From PALSA-894 sp963757565 (lineage in GTDB: Bacteria; Pseudomonadota; Alphaproteobacteria; Rhizobiales; Xanthobacteraceae): DNA of 64,000 nucleotides. The position numbers were made by a program, and so were the translations under genes. Positions within the stretch are counted from its first letter, which is position 1; the number at the start of each line of letters is the position of its first letter. The notes under the pieces are model-generated. The model had not been told where the DNA came from and did no database searches. It saw only the letters and a program-made list of their open reading frames with translations. Shown here one piece after another: positions 33,803 through 43,113 of this stretch. Location of the stretch: contig CAVWSB010000011.1 in assembly GCA_963757565.1 (NCBI GenBank), forward strand, positions 682,001-746,000. The letters are read 5' to 3'.

Positions 33803-35859
33803 GTGACGCGCTCCACAATAACGTTACCGAGTTGATCGACGCGGCCGCGCAAGCCGGGATCGATGAAGATGGTGGAATCGGGCTGTTCCAGCACGGCCGG
33901 CGCTTCGATTACCGCACCGACCGGGAGGTCAAGCCGCGACCACACGCGGGTCTCGTGCCACGCACCGTCGAACCACACCGGCCGCGAGCCCTTCGCGGCC
34001 TTCTCCATCGATGCGTCGGCGCCGGGCGCGAACGCGGTGAGATCGAATGCGGGGCGGCGGCCGATGGCGGCGGTGCGCAGCGATACGATGCGCAACGGAA
34101 TGCCGGGCAGCAGCCGGCCGAAGGCGGCGGCATAGGCCCGGTCGAACGCCTCGCGCACGATCGTCTCGGTGATGCCGATGCCGTCGGGTCCAAGCTCGAC
34201 CGGAAGCGGGACCGCCACCGTATGGGTCTGGCCGAGGTAATGCATGTCGAGTTCGAAATTGACGTCGATGCGGTCGGTGAGGATCCCGGCGTCCGCCACG
34301 ACGGTCTTCGCCTCAGCGCCCGCGGCCACCATGCGCGCACCGAGCGCTGCGGCATCGAGGCCGTCGACGGCCAGATTGACCGTCTGCACTTGGTCGTGGC
34401 GCAGGTCGGCGATCACGCAGCCGAGCGCCGAGGTGACGCCAGGAAAACGCGGCACCACCGCGCATTTCAAGCCGATGTCCTTGATCAGCGCGCCGACATG
34501 GAGCGCGCCGCCGCCGCCGAACGGCATGGCGGCAAACTTCGCCGGATCGTGACCGCGCTCGATCGAAACCAACCGGATCGCGCCGGCCATGCGGGCGTCC
34601 GCGACACGCACGATCGCCTCGGCTGCCTGCATCACACCGAGCTGCAAAGGCGTGCCGACATGGGCGAGGATGGCGCGCTTGGCCGCATCGACATCGAGTT
34701 GCGCGAGCTTGCCGCCGATCGGACGCGCCGCGTTGATGCGGCCGAGCACGACATGCGCATCGGTCAGGGTCGGGCGGTCGTTGCCCTGCCCATAACAGAC
34801 GGGACCCGGCACTGAGCCGGCGCTTTCCGGGCCGACCTGCAACAGACCACCGCGATCGACCGATGCGATCGACCCGCCGCCGGCGCCGATGGTGGTGATC
34901 TCGATCATCGGCGTGCGGATCACGAGGCCGAAATCGATCACGGTCTGCGCCGCGAGTGATGCTTGCGCGTTTGCGATGACCGAGACGTCGAACGAGGTTC
35001 CGCCAAGGTCGCAGGTAATCACGTTGTCGTAGCCGGTCGCGCGCGCGATGGCGGTGGCGGCGATCACGCCTGCGGCCGGGCCGGAGAGGGCGGTGCGCAC
35101 GGGCAATCGACGCGCGGTCGCGGTCGACATGACGCCGCCGTTCGACTGAACGATGTGGAACTGGCCGCTGAAGCCGTTTTGCGCCAGCGCCGCTTCAAGC
35201 TTGGCGAGATAGTCGCCGACGACCGGCTGGAGATAGGCATTGAGCGCGGTCGTGGAGGCGCGTTCGAACTCGCGGATCTCCGGCAACACCTGATGTGATG
35301 CTGAGACATGCTCGTTCGGCCAGACCGCGCGCGCTGCCTCGAGCGCGTCGCGCTCGTTTTGCGCATTGGCATAGGCGTTGATGAAGACGATCGCGAGCGC
35401 CTGCGCGCCGCGCGACAGCAGCATCTGTGCGGCCTCCCGCACGGCGCCCGCATCGACTTGCGCGCGGATTGAGCCGTCTGCCAGCGTGCGTTCATCCACC
35501 TCCAGCCGTAAGTCGCGATCGGCGATCGGGGTAAAATCGCCCCACAGGCCCCAGGTCCGCCGGCGGTCGCGCCGGCGCATCTCCAGCACGTCGCGGAAGC
35601 CGCGGGTGGTGATGATCCCAATCCGCGGGCCACGCCGTTCGAGCAGCGTGTTGGTGCCGACGGTGGTGCCGTGGACGATCGAACCGAGGCTCTCGAACCT
35701 CCCCACCGCCTGAAGGCCGCGCATGAAACCTGCCGCCTCGTTGCCGCGCTCGGACGGGACCTTGGCGGTGCGGAAGCTGCGCGCCGCCTCGTCGAACAGA
35801 AAAAGGTCGGTGAATGTGCCGCCGACATCGACGCCGACGATGGACCTGCCCTCGCTCAT
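33799..35859 (-). CDS. hydantoinase/oxoprolinase family protein, A subunit (second copy)
   Basis: A 686-residue ATP-binding subunit. It begins 'MSEGRSIVGVDVGGTFTDLF' and has the second phosphate loop 'ITCDLGGTSFDVSVIANAQ' and 'VHGTTVGTNTLLERRGPRIG'. The open frame runs on to 36759, but that part is the reverse frame of the B subunit gene; ATG 35859 overlaps the B stop (ATGA) and is the right start. With the B subunit it forms an ATP-dependent amidohydrolase or carboxylase; 'GxGGGSIAS' and 'CYGQGNDRPTLTDAHVVLG' are standard for the group. It differs clearly from the copy at 8160. Confidence 0.9.
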   Translation of the reverse strand: MSEGRSIVGVDVGGTFTDLFLFDEAARSFRTAKVPSERGNEAAGFMRGLQAVGRFESLGSIVHGTTVGTNTLLERRGPRIGIITTRGFRDVLEMRRRDRRRTWGLWGDFTPIADRDLRLEVDERTLADGSIRAQVDAGAVREAAQMLLSRGAQALAIVFINAYANAQNERDALEAARAVWPNEHVSASHQVLPEIREFERASTTALNAYLQPVVGDYLAKLEAALAQNGFSGQFHIVQSNGGVMSTATARRLPVRTALSGPAAGVIAATAIARATGYDNVITCDLGGTSFDVSVIANAQASLAAQTVIDFGLVIRTPMIEITTIGAGGGSIASVDRGGLLQVGPESAGSVPGPVCYGQGNDRPTLTDAHVVLGRINAARPIGGKLAQLDVDAAKRAILAHVGTPLQLGVMQAAEAIVRVADARMAGAIRLVSIERGHDPAKFAAMPFGGGGALHVGALIKDIGLKCAVVPRFPGVTSALGCVIADLRHDQVQTVNLAVDGLDAAALGARMVAAGAEAKTVVADAGILTDRIDVNFELDMHYLGQTHTVAVPLPVELGPDGIGITETIVREAFDRAYAAAFGRLLPGIPLRIVSLRTAAIGRRPAFDLTAFAPGADASMEKAAKGSRPVWFDGAWHETRVWSRLDLPVGAVIEAPAVLEQPDSTIFIDPGLRGRVDQLGNVIVERVT

Positions 35860-37595
35860 ATGCGCACTGCGCCCCGCAAGCGGCTGGTTTCGGGCACATC
35901 GAGGCTGCCGTCGTCGCGCAGCGCCACACCGTAGTCGCGGCTGGCCGCCCCGCGCGAGACGTAGCCGTACGCGACGTCGCGGACGACGCGGGCGGGATCG
36001 CGCGTGAACGGATCGCCGAACCCGCCGCCGCCCGGAGTTTCCAGCCGCACGCGCTGGCCGCGCCTGATCCGCACGTCGGTCACCTTGGATACCAGCGGCG
36101 GCGTCTGGTCGCCTTCGGTAGTTTGATAGACAAAGCGATTGAGCGCGGCCGCCTTGCCGCCGTTCACGCCGAAGGGCGGAAACTTGCCGCGTTCGCCGAG
36201 CAACGACACCTCGGTGTCGCCTTCGTTGAGCGCCTCGATCTCGTAGATCGCGCCGCAGCCGCCGCGGTGCGCACCGGGACCTGCGGAATCCGGCCGCAGC
36301 GCCCATTGGGTGAACATCACGGGATAGAGCGACTCGAGAATTTCCGCCGGCGGGATCGTCGCGGTCGAGATCGGGTTGTTGCCATGATTGAGGCCGTCGC
36401 TTTCGGGGTTGCCGCCCAGCCCGCCGCCGAAGAAGCAGAACATCACCCAGCGCTTGCCGTTCTGGCGCCAGCCCGCGAGCGACAGCGCGTTGATGGTGGC
36501 GAACGGGCTGCCGTTGGCGCGCTCCGGCGCGACCTTGGCGAACGCGCCGAAAATCGTATCGATGACGCGCAGAATGGTTTCGGTGTAGCCGCCGACCGGC
36601 TTTGGCGCCGAGACCCCGAGCAGCGTCGTATCGGGAATGACGAACGTAATCGGCGCGAGGCATCCGGCGTTGGCCGGGACATCGACAAACAAATGCTTGA
36701 GCGCCACATAGCAGCATGCGACCGCGGTCGAGCGTGCGATGTTGAGCGGCCCCTGGCACGGCGGCGCCGAACGGGAAAAGTCGAGTGTCATGCGGTCGCC
36801 GCTGATGGTCAGGTCGAGCGCGATGCGCAGCGGCTCGTCGGTCACGCCGTCATTGTCGAGAAAGTCGTCATACGAATAGGTGCCGTCAGGGAGTGCCATG
36901 ATATTGGCGCGCATCAATGCCTCCGCGCGCGCCGACAACGCTTCCATCGCGACCGAAACGGTCTCGTCGCCGTATTCGTCGAGCAAGGCGTGGACACGCT
37001 GCTCACCGAGACCGATGGCGTTGAGCTGGCCGTTGAGATCGCCCCAGTTCGACTGCGGCACGCGTGAGTTGGCGGCGAGGATGTCGACAATGTCCTGGCG
37101 GAAAACGCCGCCCTCGATCAGCTTCACCGGCGGTACCCGGAACCCCTCCTGGAAGCTCTCGGTCGCCTTGGCGTTGAAGTTGCCGGGTACATTGCCGCCG
37201 ACATCGAGCCAGTGTCCGACCGAGGCGAGCCAGGCGAAGACCTTTCCGTCGCGCATGACAGGCCGCACGAGGCGAAAGTCGTTGAGGTGCGTTCCGCCAT
37301 CATACGGGTCGTTGAAGAGATAGGTGTCGCCTTCCTGCAATCCGCCGCGCTCCTTCACGACGTCGATCACCGCCTTGACGGCAAACGCCATGGCACCGAC
37401 GAAGATCGGCAGCCCGGATGTGCCCTGCACCAGCGTGGCGCCGGTCTCGGCATGATAGAGTCCGTGGCAGGCGTCGTGCGCCTCCGCGATGATCGGATTG
37501 AAGGCTGAGCGGAACAGGGTCGCGTCCATCTCGTCGGCGATTTGCACCAGACGGCCGTTGAGTACGGCGAGCGTCACGGGATCGAGCGTGCGCAT
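35856..37595 (-). CDS. hydantoinase B/oxoprolinase family protein (second copy)
   Basis: A 579-residue B subunit. It shows 'LFNDPYDGGTHLNDFRLVRP', 'GHWLDVGGNVPGN', 'HRGGCGAIYEIEALNEG' and the C-terminal 'RLETPGGGGFGDPFTRDPA' with a longer tail than the first copy. It overlaps the A subunit start by 4 bases and the lyase stop by 1 base (TGATG), which argues for tight translational coupling and a stoichiometric complex. Confidence 0.9.
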   Translation of the reverse strand: MRTLDPVTLAVLNGRLVQIADEMDATLFRSAFNPIIAEAHDACHGLYHAETGATLVQGTSGLPIFVGAMAFAVKAVIDVVKERGGLQEGDTYLFNDPYDGGTHLNDFRLVRPVMRDGKVFAWLASVGHWLDVGGNVPGNFNAKATESFQEGFRVPPVKLIEGGVFRQDIVDILAANSRVPQSNWGDLNGQLNAIGLGEQRVHALLDEYGDETVSVAMEALSARAEALMRANIMALPDGTYSYDDFLDNDGVTDEPLRIALDLTISGDRMTLDFSRSAPPCQGPLNIARSTAVACCYVALKHLFVDVPANAGCLAPITFVIPDTTLLGVSAPKPVGGYTETILRVIDTIFGAFAKVAPERANGSPFATINALSLAGWRQNGKRWVMFCFFGGGLGGNPESDGLNHGNNPISTATIPPAEILESLYPVMFTQWALRPDSAGPGAHRGGCGAIYEIEALNEGDTEVSLLGERGKFPPFGVNGGKAAALNRFVYQTTEGDQTPPLVSKVTDVRIRRGQRVRLETPGGGGFGDPFTRDPARVVRDVAYGYVSRGAASRDYGVALRDDGSLDVPETSRLRGAVRI

Positions 37596-38497
37596 CAGCG
37601 CCGCTCCGATCTGGCAGGTGGCGCCGTGTCATGGTCCGCGTAGCGCCTGCCGCGCGCCAGCATGTCCGGCGTGCCGATCAGGCTGTTGAGCGCATCGAAA
37701 TCGAACATGCGGGGGCGGAATGGTTCCGTGCTGCCATGCTGTTTGAGCGAGCCATAGAACTCCTGCGCGGCTTTCGCGAGCGCGCGCACGATGCCGCCGG
37801 GGAAAATCACCAAGGCGAAGCCGAGCGCTTCGAGCTCGCTTGCCGCCATCATGGGAGTCTTTCCACCTTCGACCATGTTCGCCATCAGCGGCACGGATTG
37901 TCCCAGCAACGCGCCGATGCGGCCGAGGTCGTCGCGCTGCCGCGGTGCCTCGACGAACAGCATGTCGGCGCCCGCCTCGCGATAGAGCGCGGCACGCGCA
38001 AGCGCGCGGTCGATGCCCTCGACCGCAACCGCATCGGTGCGGGCGATAATGAGTGTTTCGCGCGATTGCCTGGAATCGACAGCGGCCTTGATCTTCCCCG
38101 CCATCTCCTGCGCGGAGACCAGCGTCTTGTCGTCGAGATGACCGCAGCGCTTGGGAAAGTCCTGATCCTCGAGCTGGATCGCGTTGGCGCCTGCACGCTC
38201 GAGCAGACGGACGGTACGTTCGACGTTGAGTGCGTTGCCGTAGCCGGTGTCGGCATCCACAACCAGATGGGCGCCGACGCGGTCGCGGATTGACGCGACC
38301 GCCTCGACGACCTCGCTCATGCTGACCAGCCCGATATCGGGCCGGCCGAGCCGGGTGTAGGCGATTGCCGCGCCGGAAACGTACAGCGCCTCGAATCCCG
38401 CCTGCTCGGCGATCAGCGCGGTCAGGGGATCATAGACGCCGGGCGCGATCAGGATCGGCGCGCCGGAGAGGCGGGATCGGAGCGTGTCATCGGTCAT
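37595..38497 (-). CDS. isocitrate lyase/PEP mutase family protein (second copy)
   Basis: A 300-residue TIM-barrel lyase with 'LVVDADTGYGNALNVERTV', 'AIQLEDQDFPKRCGH' (KRCGH is the canonical catalytic signature) and 'ETLIIARTDAVAVEG'. The ATG at 38497 is 3 bases beyond the LivF-type stop. It probably cleaves a carboxylic acid intermediate produced by the hydantoinase-like and flavin enzymes downstream, for example in the manner of methylisocitrate or dimethylmalate lyases. The exact substrate is not determinable here. Confidence 0.87.
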   Translation of the reverse strand: MTDDTLRSRLSGAPILIAPGVYDPLTALIAEQAGFEALYVSGAAIAYTRLGRPDIGLVSMSEVVEAVASIRDRVGAHLVVDADTGYGNALNVERTVRLLERAGANAIQLEDQDFPKRCGHLDDKTLVSAQEMAGKIKAAVDSRQSRETLIIARTDAVAVEGIDRALARAALYREAGADMLFVEAPRQRDDLGRIGALLGQSVPLMANMVEGGKTPMMAASELEALGFALVIFPGGIVRALAKAAQEFYGSLKQHGSTEPFRPRMFDFDALNSLIGTPDMLARGRRYADHDTAPPARSERR

Positions 38498-38500
38498 GCG

Positions 38501-39217
38501 TCATAGTCCCAGGTAGGCGCGCTTCAATTCGGGATCGGCGCCGATCTCGGCAGCCGAACCCGACATCACGAATTTTCCCTCGGCGAGAACGTAGGCGCGG
38601 TTCGCGACCTGAAGGCTCTGCACCACGTTCTGCTCGACGAGCAGGATCGATACGCCGTCTGCGTTGATGCGCCGGATCAGCGCGAACAGTTCGTCTACAA
38701 GCAATGGGGAGAGCCCGAGCGAAGGCTCATCGAGAATGATCAGCTTCGGCTCTGCCATCAGCCCGCGCCCGATCGCAAGCATCTGCTGCTCGCCGCCGGA
38801 GAGGGTGCCGGCGAATTGCGATTGGCGCTCGCGCAGGCGCGGGAAGATCGTGAAGACGCGTTCGCGATTGGTGCTGCGTCGTTCGCGCGCCCGGCGATAG
38901 CTGCCGAGATCGATGTTCTCGCGCACCGACAGATTGGGAAACACGCGACGCCCTTCGGGCACATGGATCAGACCGCGCGCCACAATCTCCTTGGGCTTGC
39001 ATCGTTCGACCGATTGTCCGTCAAACCGGATCGAGCCGGTGCTTGCGCGCACGACCCCGGAAATCGTGCGGTTGAGCGTCGACTTTCCGACACCGTTGGA
39101 GCCGAGCACCGCGACAATCTCTCCGGCGTCGACGATCAGATCGAGCCCGCGCAGGATTTCCGTCGCGCCGTAACCGGCGCACAGCCCACGCACGTCGAGG
39201 AGCGCGCTACTGGCCAT
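38501..39217 (-). CDS. ABC transporter ATP-binding protein, LivF type (second set)
   Basis: A 238-residue ATPase with Walker A 'GSNGVGKST' (unusual Ser and Val in place of Pro and Ala of GPNGAGKST), 'IHVPEGRRVFPNLSVRENID', signature LSGGEQQM and Walker B 'LIILDEPSLGLSP'. It overlaps the LivG-type gene by 11 bases. It completes the second Liv-type importer, whose gene order is K-H-M-G-F, the common order. Confidence 0.9.
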   Translation of the reverse strand: MASSALLDVRGLCAGYGATEILRGLDLIVDAGEIVAVLGSNGVGKSTLNRTISGVVRASTGSIRFDGQSVERCKPKEIVARGLIHVPEGRRVFPNLSVRENIDLGSYRRARERRSTNRERVFTIFPRLRERQSQFAGTLSGGEQQMLAIGRGLMAEPKLIILDEPSLGLSPLLVDELFALIRRINADGVSILLVEQNVVQSLQVANRAYVLAEGKFVMSGSAAEIGADPELKRAYLGL

Positions 39218-39956
39218 GCGCGGCCTCAGGTTTCGCGGCGCCCTTGCCGAGATAGGCCTCGATCACGGCGGGGTCGGACGCGACCTGATCGGGCCGCCCG
39301 GCCGCGATGATCCGCCCTTCCGCCAGCACGAAGACCTGCGACGACAGGGTCATCACCGCCTGCATGATGTGCTCGATCATGACGATCGTGATGCCGCGTG
39401 CACAGAGCGCGCGGATCACCGGAACGATGTCGCGGATCTCCGAGGGGTTCAGCCCCGCCAGCACCTCATCGAGCAGCAGCAGCTTCGGCTCGGTCGCGAG
39501 CGCACGCGCAAGCTCCAGCCGCTTGCGGCCCGCGATCGTCAGGGTATCGGCAGACTGGTGAAGCATGTCGCCAAGCCCGACCTCGCGCCCCACATGGTCC
39601 GCCGCGGCGAGCGCCTCGGCACGCGCGGCGTGACGCAGATGCGCGCCCACCAGGATGTTTTCGCGCACCGACAGGCCTGCGAACGGCTGGACGATCTGGA
39701 ACGTGCGCGCGATGCCGCGCCGCGCGAGTCGATATGGAGGCTCGCCAGTGATGTCCGCGCCGCCATAGCGGACGGCGCCTTCGCTCGGCGAGAGGAAGCC
39801 CGAAATGATCGCGAACAGCGTCGACTTGCCGGCGCCGTTCGGGCCGATCAGGCCGGTGATGCAGCCGGGCTGCGCCGACATCGATGCGGCGTTGACGGCG
39901 AGCAGGCCGCCGAACCGGCGCGATACGCGCTCGACCGCGAGGAGAGGCTCAGCCAT
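39207..39956 (-). CDS. ABC transporter ATP-binding protein, LivG type (second set)
   Basis: A 249-residue ATPase with Walker A 'GPNGAGKST', Q-loop 'ARTFQIVQPFAGLSVRENIL', the degenerate LivG signature 'LTIAGRKRLELARALA', and Walker B 'LLLLDEVLAGLNP' followed by 'IEHIMQAVM'. The Walker B segment has Val in place of the usual Pro (DEV). It overlaps livM by 8 bases and livF by 11 bases. Confidence 0.9.
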   Translation of the reverse strand: MAEPLLAVERVSRRFGGLLAVNAASMSAQPGCITGLIGPNGAGKSTLFAIISGFLSPSEGAVRYGGADITGEPPYRLARRGIARTFQIVQPFAGLSVRENILVGAHLRHAARAEALAAADHVGREVGLGDMLHQSADTLTIAGRKRLELARALATEPKLLLLDEVLAGLNPSEIRDIVPVIRALCARGITIVMIEHIMQAVMTLSSQVFVLAEGRIIAAGRPDQVASDPAVIEAYLGKGAAKPEAAHGQ

Positions 39957-40944
39957 GTCCGGCCTCGCGGATCGGTACGGGCGGCGCGGACGGACGGCGC
40001 GTGCGCCATTTGCGCAAATTGGCGATGACGCCGATCAGGCCGCGCGGCGTGAACCAGATCACCAGCACCAGCGCGAGGCCATAGATCACCAGGTCGAGCC
40101 CGGGCGCGTCACCAACCATCAGCTTGGCGAGTTCGCCGAGCGAGCGAACCACGATTGCGCCGAGCAACGGTCCGAACACCGTGCCGGCGCCGCCGATGAT
40201 CGGAGTGAGCAGCGCCTCGATGGAAATCCATGTTCCGTAGGCGATGCCGGCATCGACGTAGAGAAAATATTGCGCATAAAAGCAGCCGGCCGCCGCCGTC
40301 ATCGCGGCGGACAGCACCATCGCGCCGAGCTTGATCATTCCGGTGTTGACGCCGAGCGCTCGCGCCGAGTCCTCGTTCTCGCGCACCGCGATCAGCCAGA
40401 CGCCAAAGCGCGACCGTTCGACCAGTTGCACGATCACAAGCGACAGCGCGACCAGGGCCAGAATGATCCAGAAAAAGATCGCGCGACTGCCGAACTGAAA
40501 CGACGCGGCGCGCAGATCGAGCTTGATCAGCGTGCCGACGCCGGCTCCGGTGATGGGCGCGACGCTCGCGACGATGCGCAGCACTTCGGCAAAGGCCAGC
40601 GTGACGAGTGCGAAATACGAGCCGCGCAGTCCGGCGCGGAAGGCGAGCGCACCGATGATCGCGCCGACGGCCGCGCCTGCCGCGATGCCTGCCGCGAAGC
40701 CGACCCAGGCATTCACGCCGTAGCGGACCTGAAGGATGGCGGTGACGTAGGCTCCTGTTCCGAAGAACGCCGCGTGGCCGAAGGAATACTGGCCGCCGTA
40801 TCCGCCGAGGATGTTCCAGCCCTGTCCGGCGAGCGCGATCAGCAGCGCGACAACGAGGAAATTCAGCACCACGTTCGAATGAACGATCAGCGGCACTGTG
40901 GCGAGCAGCGCGGTGACGACCGCGATGGCGGCGAACCCCCTCAT
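39949..40944 (-). CDS. branched-chain amino acid-type ABC transporter permease, LivM type (second set)
   Basis: A 331-residue permease starting 'MRGFAAIAVVTALLATVPLI', with the LivM signature 'GGYGGQYSFGHAAFFGTGAY' and docking loop 'GVWLIAVRENEDSARALGVN'. The open frame continues upstream to 41235, but that extension is out-of-frame LivH sequence; ATG 40944 overlaps the LivH stop (ATGA). Multiple hydrophobic helices are evident. Confidence 0.9.
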   Translation of the reverse strand: MRGFAAIAVVTALLATVPLIVHSNVVLNFLVVALLIALAGQGWNILGGYGGQYSFGHAAFFGTGAYVTAILQVRYGVNAWVGFAAGIAAGAAVGAIIGALAFRAGLRGSYFALVTLAFAEVLRIVASVAPITGAGVGTLIKLDLRAASFQFGSRAIFFWIILALVALSLVIVQLVERSRFGVWLIAVRENEDSARALGVNTGMIKLGAMVLSAAMTAAAGCFYAQYFLYVDAGIAYGTWISIEALLTPIIGGAGTVFGPLLGAIVVRSLGELAKLMVGDAPGLDLVIYGLALVLVIWFTPRGLIGVIANLRKWRTRRPSAPPVPIREAGHG

Positions 40945-41815
40945 GCCTTGGCCCCGAACAGTCCGCTGGGGCGAACGAGCAGCACGGCGATGAAAATCAC
41001 GAAGATGCCGATCTGCCCGAGCGACTCGCCGAGGAACAGGCCGGACAGGCTTTCCACCACGCCGATGACGAGACCGCCGATCAGTGCGCCCGGCACCGAC
41101 CCCATGCCGCCGAGCACGACGATCGTGAAGGCGACCAGCACGAAGGCATTGCCGACGCTGCGGATTGACGTAATAGGTCGGGATCAGCAGGCAGGCGGCA
41201 ATGGCGACGCAGGCGGTGCCGAGGCCGAACGCCATCGCATAGATGTGCGCGACGTCGATGCCGGCGAGCTTGCGCGCCCAATTTCTCCTTCGCCACGGCG
41301 CGGATCGCCCTGCCGGTGTCGGTCCAGCTCATGATCAACCAGAGCGCCAGGGTAACAACGAAGACCGCGGCGAATCCGATCACGCGCGGGAGCGCGAGAA
41401 AGGCGATGCCGACATTGATGGTCTCAAACGCATAGGGAACGTCGATGGTGCGGGTGTCGGCCCGGAACGCAAACAGCAGCGCGTTCTCGACCATCACGGC
41501 GATGCCGAGCGTCACCAGCAGCATGTTGCGGTCGTCGCCGTGCGACGCCGGGCCGATCACGAAGCGCTGCAGTGCGTAACCGAGTGCGAAGAACGCGGGC
41601 GCAAGCAGGAAAATCGCAACGTAAGGGTCAAGTCCGAGCAGGCGGTGCGCGAAGAATACCGCGAACAGCGCGGCGCTGAGCAGCGCGCCGTGCGCGAAGT
41701 TGATGATGTGCAGAACGCCGTAAATCAGCGTCAATCCAAGCGCCACCAGCGCATAGACCGCGCCGGTCATGAGTCCATTGAGGATCGCGGGGAGCAGGAT
41801 GACGGGAGAGAGCAC
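40941..41815 (-). pseudogene. branched-chain amino acid-type ABC transporter permease, LivH type (second set), two frameshifts
   Basis: The LivH permease is read in three consecutive frames. From 41815: 'YALVALGLTLIYGVLHIINF' to 'TDTGRAIRAVAKE'. Then 'ARKLAGIDVAHIYAMAFGLG' to 'IPTYYVNP'. Then 'SVGNAFVLVAFTIVVLGGMG' to 'LLVRPSGLFGAKA' ending at 40941. One surplus base near 41280-41292 and one near 41155-41166 explain both breaks, giving a normal protein of about 290 residues. Because the flanking genes are intact and coupled, I regard the gene as likely functional in the cell and the shifts as probable sequence errors. Confidence 0.82.
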
Positions 41816-41881
41816 GGACTCGCTTACTTCGAGGTCACGGCCGCGGAGCGACTTGTCATGCGTCGCCCGCTTGCCAGTGGC

Positions 41882-43096
41882 TCAGGCCGGAATCGGGAAG
41901 ACGGGCTTCGCGTTGGCGAAGGCCTCCGGCAGGATCACCTTGATGTCGTTGTCGAGCACCTGCGTGTTCACCGGCGCGGCACCCTGGTTCTGGCCGTTGA
42001 CGAACTTGGTCGGGCCGTAGGGCATCACGTGGCCGGCGAAGGTCGAGTTCTCCAGCGCCGCCGTGATCTTGGCGCGGTCCGCCGAGCCTGCGTGTTCGAC
42101 CGCATCCGCGGCGAGCAGCACCGCAGTGTAGTTCATGTACACTTCGTAGGTGAAGAACTGGCCCTTGTCCTCGACCTTCTTCTTGAGTGCGAGCGCCTTC
42201 GGATTCTTCGGATCGAACCAGTGATTGCAGTCCATGATGTATTTGGCGGCGTCGGGGAATTCCTTGACGAACTTGTAGGAAGAGGCCGCACCACCGAGCA
42301 CCGAATAGATCGCCTTCGGTTTCACCTGCTGCTGCTGCATGGTGCGGGCGAGCAGCACGTACTCATTGTAATAGTCCGCCGGGATCACGATGTCGGGGTT
42401 TGCCGCCTTGATCTTGAGCACGACGTTGTTGAAGTCGCGCGTCGGCGTCGGGTGCGGGATCGTTTCGAGGATTTCAAAGCCCTGCGGCGGCAGCTGTGCG
42501 TTCAGCAATTTCGCGAGCCCTGACCCGAATAGCGAATCCTCGTGGATGATCATCACGGTCTTGGCCGGGCTGCCGGCTGCCTTGTTCATCGCGACGAGGT
42601 TGTCGAGCGCGGCCTTGGCGATGACTCCGAAGCCCGGACCGAAACGGAAGGTGTTCTTCAGTCCACGGGTCACGATGTTGTCGGCAACGCCGACATCGAC
42701 CACGTAGGGCAGGTCGTAGCGTGCCGCCGCCTGGCTGACGGCGAGGCAGATCGAACTGCCATACCCGCCGATCACGCAGCCGACGCCGGCCGAGTTCATC
42801 TTCTCCACCTCGGCGGTGCCGCCTTCCGGCGTCGATTGGGCATCGCCCAGCACCGGATCGATCTTGCCGACGCCCTTGATGCCGCCGGCGGCATTGATTT
42901 CCTCGATCGCGAGCGTCGCGCCGAGGCGGCCCTGCTGACCCGAATAGGATAGCGCGCCTGTGACCGGATGCAGGATGCCGAGCTTCACATCACCGCCTTG
43001 CGCCCGAATGATCGACGGCATCGCAAGGCTGCTCGTGGCGAGTGCCGTTCCAGCGAGAAACGTGCGACGGCTCAATGGAGTGCGTTGGCGCGACAT
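41882..43096 (-). CDS. branched-chain amino acid-type ABC transporter substrate-binding protein (LivK-like), Tat-type signal
   Basis: A 404-residue periplasmic binding protein. The N-terminus 'LSRRTFLAGTALATSS' carries a twin-arginine SRRTFLAG motif, unlike the Sec-type signal of the first-set protein. The binding domain opens with 'VKLGILHPVTGALSYSGQQG' and 'AIEEINAAGGIKG', and 'VGCVIGGYGSSICLAVSQAA' marks the ligand cleft. GAGGGAGAA lies upstream of the ATG. It is the first transporter gene after the GntR regulator, 17 bases downstream of it. Confidence 0.9.
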   Translation of the reverse strand: MSRQRTPLSRRTFLAGTALATSSLAMPSIIRAQGGDVKLGILHPVTGALSYSGQQGRLGATLAIEEINAAGGIKGVGKIDPVLGDAQSTPEGGTAEVEKMNSAGVGCVIGGYGSSICLAVSQAAARYDLPYVVDVGVADNIVTRGLKNTFRFGPGFGVIAKAALDNLVAMNKAAGSPAKTVMIIHEDSLFGSGLAKLLNAQLPPQGFEILETIPHPTPTRDFNNVVLKIKAANPDIVIPADYYNEYVLLARTMQQQQVKPKAIYSVLGGAASSYKFVKEFPDAAKYIMDCNHWFDPKNPKALALKKKVEDKGQFFTYEVYMNYTAVLLAADAVEHAGSADRAKITAALENSTFAGHVMPYGPTKFVNGQNQGAAPVNTQVLDNDIKVILPEAFANAKPVFPIPA

Positions 43097-43113
43097 GAAA
43101 TTCTCCCTCGTTT

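Noticed and set aside
33799..36759. Single 986-residue HyuA protein on the minus strand
   Set aside because: The first 300 residues are an antisense-like shadow of the HyuB gene; HyuA begins at 35859 with the ATP-binding motif and an ATGA overlap.
39805..41334. Plus-strand open frame of about 509 codons opposite livG, livM and livH
   Set aside because: The minus strand encodes clear Liv permease and ATPase sequence; the plus frame is a low-complexity shadow.
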